Shown here in pieces: positions 45,327 through 55,253 of a DNA stretch of 64,000 bases. The position numbers and the translations under genes are program-made. Positions within the stretch are counted from its first letter, which is position 1. Every line of letters starts with the position of its first letter. The notes beneath the pieces are model-generated. The model worked only from the letters and a program-made list of their open reading frames with translations, made no database searches and was not told the origin of the DNA. The DNA is from Arenibacter sp. 6A1 (lineage in GTDB: Bacteria; Bacteroidota; Bacteroidia; Flavobacteriales; Flavobacteriaceae), in assembly GCF_012272855.1 (NCBI RefSeq), contig NZ_JAAXCQ010000009.1, positions 159,592 to 223,591 on the forward strand, written 5' to 3'.

Positions 45327-45336
45327 TTTCTGGTTT

Positions 45337-48300
45337 TTAGAATGATACGTTAAGGCCTAATGAAATGGACTTTGAAATTGGTTGGGCATAGATGTTTCCA
45401 AAAGTTTCTGGGTCAAAATACCCCGAGTAGTCAGTGCTAAACACAAAAAGGTTTCTACCTTCAATATTAAACCTTAGTTGGTTTATATGCAGTTTAGAGG
45501 TAATAGCTTCAGGAAGGCTATAGCCTAATCTCATGCTAGAAACCCTTAGGTAGCTCATCTCATCTACAAAGGTGTCCAAATAAGACATGGTGTTAATTGG
45601 GTTTAGATCGGCAAACCACTTATAGGCCATCCAAGAATCTCCCGTTCCCGAAGTTTCCCCAACGATACCCGGTAAATTAGATTCGGTGTTGTTTGGCGAC
45701 CAAGCGTTTAGAATGTCAGTGGTATAGTTCTGACCACGGTCTACCTGACTAGGGTTATAGGGTAAATTCTTAACGACGGTCTGTTTTAAATTAAAGTTTG
45801 TAGCTACCGTAAAATCAAGGTTTTTATAGGTAAAGGTATTGATGAACCCACCACTGAACTTAGGATCCCTATCGCCTACATAGGAGAACAGTCCTCTAAA
45901 CTCTTCATTGCTCAGGTTAGATTGGGTCAGGTAGCCAGGAAAGAAATCGGCCCATGGATCTACAAGGTCAAAAAATTCTACCGCACTTACCTTTTCATCG
46001 CCTTTCCAAAACATAGGGTACCCATTTTCGTCTATCCCGGCCGTTTTAATGGCAAATACTGCATTTACGGGAAGTCCTTCTCTAGATGGCAAGAAACTGT
46101 TTTCGCGAATCTGGATCTTATCTACATGACTCTTGTTGTGAGAGATGTTGAAGTTGGTAGTCCACTTAAAGTTAGGCGCCGTAATATTTCTGGTAGCTAT
46201 AGAAAGTTCATATCCTTTATTGGTAACCTGTGCCCAGTTAAGGTTGGTAAATTCAAACCCATTTTCCAAGGGGACAGATTTTAAGCCAATAAGGTCCGAG
46301 CTTTTCCTTTGGTAAAAATCAAAGGCCATATTAATCCGTTGGTCAAAGAAGCCTACATCGGCACCAAGGTTATAGTTTTCTGTTTTTTCCCATCGTAATT
46401 TATCGTTTGGAGGGGAGGTAACCACTATAGAAGACTCATTGTAACCAGGTAAAATAGTAGCGTTGTTATATTCTCCAACAACAAAAGGAGAGGTGTTTCT
46501 GTCTATATTTCCCTGTAAACCATAAGAAGCTCTTAGTCTTAGGTTAGAGATGATATTGTTATCTCTTAGGAATTCTTCTTCGGAAACCAACCAAGAACCG
46601 GCAGTAGACCAAAGTGGAAGGTACTTATACTTAGGATCTACCCCAAATAAGTTGGAACCGTCGTAGCGAACACTTCCAAACAAGGTGTATTTTCTATCGT
46701 AGGTATACGATCCGGTGGCGTAAAAAGAAGCATAGGCATTCTCTACGGTAGCGCGGTCATACGCCCTATAGGTACTTTCATTGGCCGTACTTTCGTTAGG
46801 GAAAATAATAGGCTTGGTGTTTAAGGTCTTCTTATCATACCCAAAACCTTGGGTAGCGATTATTTTGGAATCAGACCTTCGTAACTCAGATCCTACCATA
46901 GCTTCAATTTCGTGTTTGTCGCCAATAATAGTGCTATACTCTAAAAGGGATTTCCAATTGTATTGAAAGAAGTTGTCTTCCCAGTTTTGGATTACCCCGC
47001 CCTCAGGTAAGAAATAATAGTAACCGCCACGATCGGAACTATAGCGTCTTGTTTTTTCGCGTATTTTTCTGGTAAAATAAGAATCGGCCGCACCATATTT
47101 TTCGGTGCTGTTATGGTTTAATTGTAACCCTAGTTGTGTAGACAGTTTTAAGTCGTTACTAATGCTGTACGACGCATCGAAAATAGCTTTTAGAGCATTG
47201 TTGTTTAAGTCGTAGGACGTATTCTCTCTTTCTTCCAAGAAATTAAAAGGTACATAGCGACCTTCAAAACCTTCTATGTCCTGATCGTAATTATAGCTGC
47301 CATCTTCTTTATATGGAGCTAAATATGGGTTGGCATTTCTAGAATAGTTGGCAGGATTGGTAAAGGCATCGGTTCCGGTGACATAAGACTCTTTGTTGGA
47401 CTGTGATGCAAATAAGGATACGCCGGCCTTGAAACGATCAGACAATTGATAATTGTTCTTCAATGTAATGTTATAGCGCTCATATCCGGTACCTATGGTA
47501 GTACCGTCTTCATTGTAGTACCCTAATGAGAAATAGTAATCAGATTTTTCAGCACCACCAGCGATGCTTAAGCTGTATTGTGTGTTTGCGGCAGATTGGT
47601 ACAATAGATCGCCCCAATTGGTTTGGTTCTCTTTTAAAGAATTTAGCGCCATTTGGGTGGCATTGCTTAATCCACTAAAGCCGTTATTTCTGTAAGCATC
47701 CAATTCGTTGGCCGAATTAAGGATGCGCATTACTTCTCCCTTATTGACTCTAAAGTCTAAATCGTCGCGTTGGGCCAGTGCCAGTTCAAAAGCTACTTTT
47801 TCACTAGCGTTCATTAGATTCAGTTTATCCATATCCGGACGCATTGTATAAAAGGTATTGGCAGAGAAATTAATGTTCATTTTCCCTTTGGTTCCTTTTT
47901 TAGTAGTGACCACAATAACCCCATTGGCAGCTCTTGCTCCGTAAATAGCGGTTGCAGCGGCATCTTTAAGGATGGTAATATCTTTGATGTCATCGGGGTT
48001 GATTCCGGCGATGGCATAGTTTCTAAGTTGATCTATATTGTCTTTGTCTCCAAAATTAGGAACGTCGTTGCCTTCCAATGGCAAGCCATCTATTACCCAA
48101 AGCGGGTCTTGGGGCCCAGAAAGGGAGGCAGTACCTCTGATCCTGATTTTTGCAGGGGTTCCTGGGGCACCTGTTTCTGAAGTAACAACCACACCGGCAG
48201 CCTGCCCTTGTAGTAATTGATCTACACTCGCAACCCCGATTTGTTGGGCATCTTTCATGTTTACCTGTGCTACAGAAGCGGTTAGCTTTCTTTTTTCTAC

Positions 48301-48678
48301 CTTTTGGTAACCGGTAACGACCACCTCGTTCAGCGTATTTAGCTCTTCTACAAGATACACCTCATAGGAGGTTTTGGCTCCAATATAGAGCATCTGGGTT
48401 TCATACCCCATATAGCTAACGGTAAGCTTAGTAATGCCGTTAGGGATCGTAAGGCTAAAATTTCCGTCAAAATCGGTAATGGCACCAATACTGGTGCTTT
48501 CGATAATGCCCTCGACACCGGTTTCGTTGGCGATGGATTTAGAATCTACAAAGACAGAGGCGCCTGGTAATGGCAACCCGTCGGTTTTGGAAAATACCTG
48601 TCCTGTGATGCTCCGGCTATTTTGGCTGAACCCAAGGACGGGGATTAGTAATAAAAGTAAAAATCGCACTTTTTTCAT
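45337..48678 (-). CDS. SusC/RagA-like TonB-dependent transporter (second pair)
   Basis: A 1113-aa protein. Signal peptide MKKVRFLLLLLIPVLGFSQ, N-terminal carboxypeptidase-like extension with an insertion (GVEGIIESTSIGAITDFDGN), TonB box (LNEVVVTGYQ), plug with LKDAAATAIYGARAANGVIV, and a barrel ending SISLGLNVSF. The 22-base gap to the upstream protease gene and 10-base gap to susD show one operon. The extension contains a short extra segment compared with the PUL SusC. Confidence 0.95.
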   Translation of the reverse strand: MKKVRFLLLLLIPVLGFSQNSRSITGQVFSKTDGLPLPGASVFVDSKSIANETGVEGIIESTSIGAITDFDGNFSLTIPNGITKLTVSYMGYETQMLYIGAKTSYEVYLVEELNTLNEVVVTGYQKVEKRKLTASVAQVNMKDAQQIGVASVDQLLQGQAAGVVVTSETGAPGTPAKIRIRGTASLSGPQDPLWVIDGLPLEGNDVPNFGDKDNIDQLRNYAIAGINPDDIKDITILKDAAATAIYGARAANGVIVVTTKKGTKGKMNINFSANTFYTMRPDMDKLNLMNASEKVAFELALAQRDDLDFRVNKGEVMRILNSANELDAYRNNGFSGLSNATQMALNSLKENQTNWGDLLYQSAANTQYSLSIAGGAEKSDYYFSLGYYNEDGTTIGTGYERYNITLKNNYQLSDRFKAGVSLFASQSNKESYVTGTDAFTNPANYSRNANPYLAPYKEDGSYNYDQDIEGFEGRYVPFNFLEERENTSYDLNNNALKAIFDASYSISNDLKLSTQLGLQLNHNSTEKYGAADSYFTRKIREKTRRYSSDRGGYYYFLPEGGVIQNWEDNFFQYNWKSLLEYSTIIGDKHEIEAMVGSELRRSDSKIIATQGFGYDKKTLNTKPIIFPNESTANESTYRAYDRATVENAYASFYATGSYTYDRKYTLFGSVRYDGSNLFGVDPKYKYLPLWSTAGSWLVSEEEFLRDNNIISNLRLRASYGLQGNIDRNTSPFVVGEYNNATILPGYNESSIVVTSPPNDKLRWEKTENYNLGADVGFFDQRINMAFDFYQRKSSDLIGLKSVPLENGFEFTNLNWAQVTNKGYELSIATRNITAPNFKWTTNFNISHNKSHVDKIQIRENSFLPSREGLPVNAVFAIKTAGIDENGYPMFWKGDEKVSAVEFFDLVDPWADFFPGYLTQSNLSNEEFRGLFSYVGDRDPKFSGGFINTFTYKNLDFTVATNFNLKQTVVKNLPYNPSQVDRGQNYTTDILNAWSPNNTESNLPGIVGETSGTGDSWMAYKWFADLNPINTMSYLDTFVDEMSYLRVSSMRLGYSLPEAITSKLHINQLRFNIEGRNLFVFSTDYSGYFDPETFGNIYAQPISKSISLGLNVSF

Positions 48679-48699
48679 TGATCGTTGGTTTATGGGGTT

Positions 48700-51252
48700 T
48701 TAGTTGTTGATTGCTTGTTCTATTCTATTGATGAGGTCTAAATAATGCGCACGTGTTTCCTGATCGCCCTGTTTTTTCTTCTTTTTTAATAGCTGAAGAA
48801 GGGCGTGCAATTCTCCCTTTTTAATAGAGGTTACCTCCGAGACGCGTTTAATAGAAGTGTAATTGATATTTCTGGCCGAAATGTCTTCTTTTACCATATA
48901 GTTACATAGGGTAGGGGTTTGTAGTCGCTTAGAGACTTCCAAGGTTTTTTTCGAAGTCTTTTGGAATAGCTTGTTAATATCTACGATTAAAACATCGACG
49001 TAGTTTTTTTGTGCCATGCGCTCAAAAAGGGTCAGGGATTTGTTGTTATAGGTCTTCTTAAAAACATGCTTTCTTACCGTATGGAACAAGGCTTGGTTGC
49101 TATAGCGCTCTTCATTCTTGTTTTGGAACATAGTAGCTTCTGACAACCTTAAAAGTCGAGCATCGCTGAACAGGCTGTAGAAGGCCGAATATTGGAGTTC
49201 CCGTGCCAAGGTGTAGGGAGAATATTCGTAAGGCCCCAAGGGAGAGTCTTTTAACGGAAAGGTTTTTTCCGAGATATCATTGACAAACAGCCATTCTGGA
49301 ACTGTAAAAACGTTTTCGTTTAAGTAGTCTACCGCCCTTTGCTGCATTTCTGCAGGTACATTTTCGTAGGCTTTTTTCTGGTCTCCGTGAACGGTATTAT
49401 TAAGGTATACCCCTCCGATATTATTGATGACATGGTTGTTGTATAATTGCCATTGTCCAATAACCCCCATATATAATTTTCCTGTTTTATAGTAGGTGTC
49501 TCCTTCTACATAAGTCCACTCCAGGGCGTTGTCTATAACGCGCTTTAAGTTTTTTATACCGTATTGGCTAGCCAAAACAGCGTCGTTGCCTAAATCTTCG
49601 GATTGGGATCTAGGGTCAATAGTATTGTGGTAGTCCTGTGTTTCTCCGTAAAAGTACAACGGATCGTTATTGTGCTCGGTCACCAGGGCCGTTAAGAAGT
49701 CTTCTTCGGTTGTAGTATCGGGGAACCATTGGTACCCCCACTGGATAGCGTATTTGTCATACACCCCTATTTTTGGGGTAATGGCTTCGACTTCATCTTC
49801 GGGCTGTGCTACGTAGTTGTAACGGGCATAATCCATAATAGAAGGGGCAGTACCGCCCATTTTTTTGGTAAAGGTTTTGGAGCGTAACGAATCTACTTCA
49901 AAAGCAAAAGAAGACCCCATATTGTGTTTTAAGCCAAAGGTATGTCCCACCTCATGAGAGGATACAAATCGGATAGCTTCTCCCATATGTGCATCGGCAA
50001 AGGTGTTGCTTCGCGATTTTTCATCAATGGGGCCTGTTTGTATACGCATCCAACTTTGTAGGGAGGTCATTACATTATGCCACCAAATGATATCGGCTTC
50101 AATGATTTCACCACTTCTTGGATCTACGACCGATGGTCCCATCGCGTTCGATTTAGGAGAGGCAGCATAAGTGATCACGGAATAACGTACATCGTCTATA
50201 TCAAAATCTGGATCGTTCTCGGGAGCGTCCAAAGCAACAACGGCATCTTTAAATCCGGCTTGTTCAAATGCTTTTTGCCAGTCGATGACCCCTTGTTTAA
50301 TAAAAGAGCGCCATTTTGCTGGAGTCGCAGGATCTATATAAAATACAATTGGTTTTTTGGGCACTACCAGTTCTCCTTTTAAATAACGGGCTACATCCTG
50401 ATCCTTAGGTTCTAGGCGCCAGCGGGTAATGAGTTCCTTTTCTAACATGGCATGCTGCTCATCGTTAAAATACCAGCGTTTTTTGGTAAAGAACCCAAGA
50501 CGTTTATCTAAAAATCGTGGCGTCATAGGTTCCTTGGCAAGCAATACAATATTAGAGGTAATACCTATGGTCAATGGTACTGCAGCACCCCCTTCAGAGA
50601 TGGAAGTGGTAAGGTCTGACTTCACTACTATGTTTCTAGGGAAGGTTTTTAATTCGGAAATAAAAGAGAGACTCGATTTTGCCGAACCCCCTAGGCCGGT
50701 ATTGTTGAATACGTCATTAAAACTTTTCTCACTACCATCAAATACCTTATTGATCTTAATAACCGTCGAAGGAGTTTTTGTGTTGATCGAAACAATATCA
50801 AACCCTTCTATGATAGAAGCCGAAAAATTGTTTTTTACAGATAGGGTAATAGCATCGTTTTCTGGAGAGGATACCATTGGCACCGAGGTGCGTACCCAAA
50901 CCTTGTTAAGCAGGGTGTCCTTGGAAAAAGTGATCACCTTGTTCTCAAACTCCATCCCTTTGTTAAGTCCAGCTTCGTTGAGCTGCAAAGGGACTTTAGA
51001 TATTTTGTTTACGATCAGGAATTCTCTTCCCAAGAGGGTGTCGGGAATTTCAAAATAATAGTCTTTCTTGGCTTTTATGATATTGAAAATACCCGTTTCT
51101 AGCGTACCATCTTTTATAAGGGCTTGATACTCTTTTAAATCTGTTGTTTTCGTGGAGTCCTTATCTTTTTCTGGCTGCTTTTGTGCATGTATGGCGTTGA
51201 TACCCATAAGTAGGAGAAAACCGATCCACCACACTCTGTAAACTTTGATCAT
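48700..51252 (-). CDS. Zinc-dependent metalloprotease (DUF4953/DUF5117 type), secreted
   Basis: An 850-aa exported protein (signal peptide ending NAIHAQ). The extended zinc motif is H433-E434-V-G-H437-T-F-G-L-K-H443, the met-zincin type, followed by the expected Met in SIMDYARYNYV. The N-terminal third carries the DUF5117-like domain (YYFEIPDTLLGREFLIVNKI); IEADIIWWHNVMTS is another family mark. It lies between the LytS-like kinase and SusC genes. It probably degrades proteins or peptides at the cell surface or in the periplasm to feed the neighbouring transporter. Confidence 0.9.
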   Translation of the reverse strand: MIKVYRVWWIGFLLLMGINAIHAQKQPEKDKDSTKTTDLKEYQALIKDGTLETGIFNIIKAKKDYYFEIPDTLLGREFLIVNKISKVPLQLNEAGLNKGMEFENKVITFSKDTLLNKVWVRTSVPMVSSPENDAITLSVKNNFSASIIEGFDIVSINTKTPSTVIKINKVFDGSEKSFNDVFNNTGLGGSAKSSLSFISELKTFPRNIVVKSDLTTSISEGGAAVPLTIGITSNIVLLAKEPMTPRFLDKRLGFFTKKRWYFNDEQHAMLEKELITRWRLEPKDQDVARYLKGELVVPKKPIVFYIDPATPAKWRSFIKQGVIDWQKAFEQAGFKDAVVALDAPENDPDFDIDDVRYSVITYAASPKSNAMGPSVVDPRSGEIIEADIIWWHNVMTSLQSWMRIQTGPIDEKSRSNTFADAHMGEAIRFVSSHEVGHTFGLKHNMGSSFAFEVDSLRSKTFTKKMGGTAPSIMDYARYNYVAQPEDEVEAITPKIGVYDKYAIQWGYQWFPDTTTEEDFLTALVTEHNNDPLYFYGETQDYHNTIDPRSQSEDLGNDAVLASQYGIKNLKRVIDNALEWTYVEGDTYYKTGKLYMGVIGQWQLYNNHVINNIGGVYLNNTVHGDQKKAYENVPAEMQQRAVDYLNENVFTVPEWLFVNDISEKTFPLKDSPLGPYEYSPYTLARELQYSAFYSLFSDARLLRLSEATMFQNKNEERYSNQALFHTVRKHVFKKTYNNKSLTLFERMAQKNYVDVLIVDINKLFQKTSKKTLEVSKRLQTPTLCNYMVKEDISARNINYTSIKRVSEVTSIKKGELHALLQLLKKKKKQGDQETRAHYLDLINRIEQAINN

Positions 51253-51356
51253 AGATATGTTTGAGTTAAAAAATCCGGTAAAACTCTATGTCACGGCCGA
51301 AGAATCAAAGCAAAAGGGAGTAGACGGTACAAAAAGTGGAGTGAGTGTCATTAGTT

Positions 51357-52931
51357 TTATAGTAGGGGGAGTTCGCAAATAAAAAAAGAATCTTGTTTAT
51401 AGGTTTTAACCCCGTCATTTTTATAAAACCCATAGATACTTTCTAAGTATTGCAGTCCAAATTGAAGCCCTTTTTCCGGATTTTCCTTTACTTGAAGGGT
51501 ATTCTTTACGATAACCACCTTATTTAGGATGTGAATAGTAATCAACAATGGGTGTTCCTTGGTCGCTATATTGTGTTTTATGGCATTTTCTACCACCGTT
51601 TGTAGGGCCAGATATGGAATTTTTTTTCGTAAGGCTTGTTGGTCGTCGATGTCTATATGAAACTGAAGTTTGGTGTTAAACCTCGTTTTTTGAAGAAATA
51701 GGTACTCTTTTATAAAATCCATTTCGTCCGAAAGCGAAATGATGTTTTGCTGGGGAGGACTTATTAGGTACCGATAAATTTTTGAGAGTTTAAAGGTGAA
51801 TTTCTTTGACAGGGGCACATCCTGATCTATAAGAGTATATAAAGAATTTAGGGAGTTAAAAAGAAAGTGCGGGTTGATCTGATTTTTTAACTGTTGTAAT
51901 TGCAAAAAGGCACTCTCCTTCTGAAAGACCTCCTTCTCAATGGCCAATCGGCTTTTTTCTTCTTGTAACAGCACTATGGCCTTGTATTCTTTTTTGATGC
52001 TTTTATTAAAGTAAAAAAACACAAATAAAAGAAGTAGGGCAGAGGTGAAATAGACGGTGTAGCTGTATTTTTTTATAATTCCAATGTTTTCTTCGTTTAA
52101 GCTTTTTGGGTAATTAACAGCGATATACCACTCTTCTCCACCAATATGTAAAGGTTTGATAAAACTGATTACATCGAGCTGTAAGAATTCTGATTGTACC
52201 AGGCGTTCGGAAAAACCATCCTCGGCAATCGTGGTGTCCTGAGGGGATAAGGGGGTAAAGCTAAAAACATTTTTACCAATATTATCGGTATCTGGATGCA
52301 ACAAACATATACCGTCTTTATTAAACACATAGGCATAACTCGAGGAATAGTTATCGATGTCCCAAAAAGCCTTTTGGATGGCCATAACATCTAGGTCGTA
52401 CCCATAATGCAAGGTTTCGTTTTGTAGGGGAATGCTAATACTGTTCCGCCAAAGGTATTTTTCAGAACCTTCTTCTTGTATTACAGTGCTGGAGATGCCA
52501 TTTTTCGGTAGGATAGTATCCTTTAGTAGCGCTGCTTTAATGTTGTTGCTGTCTCGATGATGTGACTTAAAAGAAAGGTGGTTGATGCCAGAAGGACTTG
52601 TGGTATAATACCAGGTAGCGCGGACGGTGCTGTCTAATAATTGCAATTCACTTAATAGCGCTAGGGAGTGGTTATGGGAGGTGAACCGACTTTCCTCGGG
52701 GACTAATTTCGCCACATCGAGCAATGGCTTTTGTAATTCTTGAAACTGAAGGCCAATCAGGTCGTATTTTTTTTGAAAACTTCGTTTGGCAATGTCCTTG
52801 CCTACGTGCTGCACTTCTGAGGAAATAAGGTAGCTCAATACAAAAGTGGCAATGATAGTGATAATGACTACCACGAAAATCACGGAGATATTTCTATTGC
52901 GAGAAAAGTTGTTTTTTAGAAATTCCTTCAT
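51357..52931 (-). CDS. LytS-type sensor histidine kinase with Cache-like domain
   Basis: A 524-aa protein. Two membrane helices (about 14-36 and 285-305) enclose an extracytoplasmic sensor of Cache type (SYAYVFNKDGICLLHPDTDN; EEWYIAVNYPKS). The cytoplasmic part has the LytS-family phosphoacceptor segment LKNQINPHFLFNSLNSLYTL and an ATPase segment with LQTVVENAIKHNI. It pairs with the LytTR regulator at 43143-43907. The frame is open back to a TTG at 52967, but the -7 box at 52965-52972 lies there, so the ATG at 52931 is the better start. Confidence 0.9.
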   Translation of the reverse strand: MKEFLKNNFSRNRNISVIFVVVIITIIATFVLSYLISSEVQHVGKDIAKRSFQKKYDLIGLQFQELQKPLLDVAKLVPEESRFTSHNHSLALLSELQLLDSTVRATWYYTTSPSGINHLSFKSHHRDSNNIKAALLKDTILPKNGISSTVIQEEGSEKYLWRNSISIPLQNETLHYGYDLDVMAIQKAFWDIDNYSSSYAYVFNKDGICLLHPDTDNIGKNVFSFTPLSPQDTTIAEDGFSERLVQSEFLQLDVISFIKPLHIGGEEWYIAVNYPKSLNEENIGIIKKYSYTVYFTSALLLLFVFFYFNKSIKKEYKAIVLLQEEKSRLAIEKEVFQKESAFLQLQQLKNQINPHFLFNSLNSLYTLIDQDVPLSKKFTFKLSKIYRYLISPPQQNIISLSDEMDFIKEYLFLQKTRFNTKLQFHIDIDDQQALRKKIPYLALQTVVENAIKHNIATKEHPLLITIHILNKVVIVKNTLQVKENPEKGLQFGLQYLESIYGFYKNDGVKTYKQDSFFICELPLL

Positions 52932-52964
52932 GGAGGGCTTTTTTGTGACTGTAGAAAAAGTGGG

Positions 52965-52972
52965 CAAAGGTA
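52965..52972 (-). promoter_or_regulatory. -7 box of the kinase-protease-SusCD operon
   Basis: TACCTTTG on the minus strand, an exact TAnnTTTG match, 33 bases upstream of the ATG at 52931. No good -33 box. Confidence 0.5.
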
Positions 52973-53543
52973 CGATAAATGAAAGAATTACATGGGGTTA
53001 GATAAGGGGTGGTGTGAGTTATATAAAAAACGGTTCCGGGAAATAAGCATTGATATAATAGTATTGTCTCGTCACGGTGGCTTGCAAAAGGAAACCTAAA
53101 AATGAAGTAGTTGGTTGTTTTAAAAGTTTACTGAAATGATAATTTCTATTATGTTTTGTCTTATTTGTGAAGATAGGATAGCTCTTTTCGCAGCAAAAAT
53201 CTAAATTAAGCGTTCTTCACTAGAAAAGGAGGCATGAAATTCTTCTTTTTTACCTCCTTTTATGGCTTCAAAAACGCTAAAAAATGTTATAAAAATAGAA
53301 TTTATAAAGTTTTATTGTTAAAATATTAGCAACATGATTTTTATCATATAAAAGTTAAAAATCAGCTAAAAGCCCCTATTTGCTTGCGTTTGTATATATA
53401 AAATGTAAGGATGAAAGCTACATTAATACAATTAAAACATTGATATATGAAGGTTAAGTATTACAAAGTTCAAAAACTAAATACTATATTCGCATTTAAT
53501 TAAAGTAATTAATGACTAATTAATAATTAAATAGCCAATAAAT
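52973..53543. other. Divergent intergenic region
   Basis: About 570 AT-rich bases between divergent genes. One hairpin (AAAAGGAGG / CCTCCTTTT, 53225-53263) has a long loop and T-rich arms. It may be a terminator or chance. No gene seen. Confidence 0.5.
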
Positions 53544-54221
53544 ATGAAAAAAATAAAATTAGTGTGTTTTTTAGCGGTAACACTTTCTGCTTTTAATATG
53601 AAAGCTCAGACGGCGCCGACTATTACAGAGACAGTAGATGGAGTATTTACTTCTGCACCGGTAGGCCATGCATTATCGATCGCAGTCCCGGATCTTGCTT
53701 TGTTGAATATTATGACCATAGATGGTACGATCGCTAATGGAGAGGGGGTTGACTATAATATCGCAAACCTTTTAAGTGCAAATAGCGGCTTAGTGGCTGG
53801 GGATTTTGATCTAGACCTAATTCCTAGCAAGACCTTTTGGCTTAATTATACCAGTGTAATTGGAACGGTTATAGAAGGAATTGTTGGTACAAGGACGATT
53901 AATGTTGAATTAGCTGGTGATTTGCCAACCGGTATGGATTTACAAATAACGCCAACTACAGCTGCAAATGGAAATGGGGCCTTAGGTACAGCAGTGTCAA
54001 CTGCCGTTAAATTAGGAACTTCAATAGCGGAAAATGTCCCAACACCTTTGGTAACGGGTATTGGAAGTGGCTTTACTGGTACAGGTACAAATGGCGTAAA
54101 GTTAACATACTCTTTAGTTTTTGATGCCGAAGCGGACTTTACAGATTTTAAGGCAGGTACCTACTCGCCTACAATAACCTATACCTTATCGGACTGGGAT
54201 GATCTAGTTCCAGTTCCATAG
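53544..54221 (+). CDS. Secreted subunit-like protein 1 (225 aa), putative surface-appendage subunit
   Basis: I do not recognise a named family. The 225-aa product has a signal peptide (MKKIKLVCFLAVTLSAFNMKAQ) and a mature part rich in Thr, Gly and Ala with no membrane segment and no Cys beyond the signal peptide. It is clearly related in pattern to the protein at 58267-58869: both have a TIANG(E/G) segment, an SxxFWLNYT segment in the middle, LPxGM about 40 residues later, VGxGF / GxGSGF, and a C-terminal alternating strand (KLTYSLVF / KYTLNAT). All-beta secreted subunits of this size flanking chaperone-like and barrel genes suggest a polymer or pilus-like subunit. A strong terminator follows, so it can be made in excess over the downstream genes. 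Confidence 0.6.
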   Translation: MKKIKLVCFLAVTLSAFNMKAQTAPTITETVDGVFTSAPVGHALSIAVPDLALLNIMTIDGTIANGEGVDYNIANLLSANSGLVAGDFDLDLIPSKTFWLNYTSVIGTVIEGIVGTRTINVELAGDLPTGMDLQITPTTAANGNGALGTAVSTAVKLGTSIAENVPTPLVTGIGSGFTGTGTNGVKLTYSLVFDAEADFTDFKAGTYSPTITYTLSDWDDLVPVP

Positions 54222-54250
54222 GGTTAATTAAATAAAATTAAAACCATAAC

Positions 54251-54286
54251 ATGGTTTCCAGTCATACTATTGGAAACCATTTTTTA
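54251..54286 (+). terminator. Strong terminator after subunit gene 1
   Basis: ATGGTTTCCA / TGGAAACCAT, a perfect 10-bp stem with a 10-base loop, followed by six T. It is 29 bases after the stop codon of the subunit gene. Confidence 0.88.
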
Positions 54287-54428
54287 CATAGAGGTCTTAT
54301 TATTGTGATCTTTTTTCTGTGAATTCGATCATAAGTTTACAACATTTCAATTCAGGAGATAAACTCAATTATTTTACCGCATTTAGGGTAAATGTTGTTA
54401 TAAAATCAATTAATACGTAACTATCCGA

Positions 54429-55211
54429 ATGAAAATCAGATTTATTAGTTTTATTATCTGCTTACTTTTTGTAATTCCATTGTTTTCCAATGTTTCGATT
54501 ATTAACGGTTTAACCCATATAAATTCTGGAGCTTCTGGGGATGTTTTTTCTGGCGAGGTTATTTTACTTAATAGTTCGGATACAGCGCAAAGGGTCTCCT
54601 TTGAATTGAACGATGCTATATTGTCTTGTGGGGCAGCGGTATATTTTTCAAATGAGGAAACTCATGCCCATTCCTCAAAAACCTGGTTTAAAGGCGAGGT
54701 GATGGATAAACTATTAAGACCTCAGGAAAAATATGCATTCCGGTTTACCATAACAATTCCAAAGGATCAAAACTTAAAAGGTACTTTTTGGTCCAACTTA
54801 ACAGTAAATGTAGAGCAACCCATTAGTGAAGATCGTTTGACAACCAATTTTGCGTTGGAGTCTAAAATTAGGTACTCGGTTCGGTTTTTGACCCATGTGA
54901 ACAATTTTGATCAGATCAATGTAGACTTTAAGAGTATAGATAAGAAAGAAGACGACTCAAAGAAAAAGCTATCCATAACCTTGGTAAACCAAGGCTTGTT
55001 TTTAGAAAGTACTAGGGTAACCATGGAAGTTTACAACCAAGAGGGGACCAAAGTTTTAGAGGATATTTCTCCTAGAAATATGATTTTTCCGGGCAGCTGT
55101 ACTGGTTTTGAAATAGACATTTCTACTCTCTCTAAGGGGGAATATAACTGTGTTTTGTTGGCAGACTCTCGGGAAGAATACGTTGGAACCAATTTTAGTT
55201 TAAAACTATAA
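54429..55211 (+). CDS. Periplasmic chaperone-like protein (DUF916/pilus-chaperone-like fold)
   Basis: A 260-aa exported protein with signal peptide MKIRFISFIICLLFVIPLFS. The N-terminal half reads like the first Ig domain of WxL-interacting (DUF916) or pilus chaperone proteins: SGEVILLNSSDTAQRVSFEL, then a hydrophobic KYAFRFTITIPKDQNLKGTF and SNLTVNVEQP. The second half is another Ig-like domain (KLSITLVNQGLFLESTRVTM; PRNMIFPGSCTGFEIDISTL). Two consecutive Ig domains, a signal peptide and about 240 mature residues are the size and layout of periplasmic pilus chaperones. Family membership is inferred from pattern. It lies 42 bases upstream of the barrel protein. Confidence 0.5.
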   Translation: MKIRFISFIICLLFVIPLFSNVSIINGLTHINSGASGDVFSGEVILLNSSDTAQRVSFELNDAILSCGAAVYFSNEETHAHSSKTWFKGEVMDKLLRPQEKYAFRFTITIPKDQNLKGTFWSNLTVNVEQPISEDRLTTNFALESKIRYSVRFLTHVNNFDQINVDFKSIDKKEDDSKKKLSITLVNQGLFLESTRVTMEVYNQEGTKVLEDISPRNMIFPGSCTGFEIDISTLSKGEYNCVLLADSREEYVGTNFSLKL

Positions 55212-55253
55212 TAATTTTTAATTTCCGCTAAAGCCGAGTCTCTAATTTGCCTA

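Noticed and set aside
52932..52967. TTG start of the LytS-like kinase at 52967
   Set aside because: The codon overlaps an exact TAnnTTTG promoter box; the ATG at 52931 starts directly before the first membrane helix.
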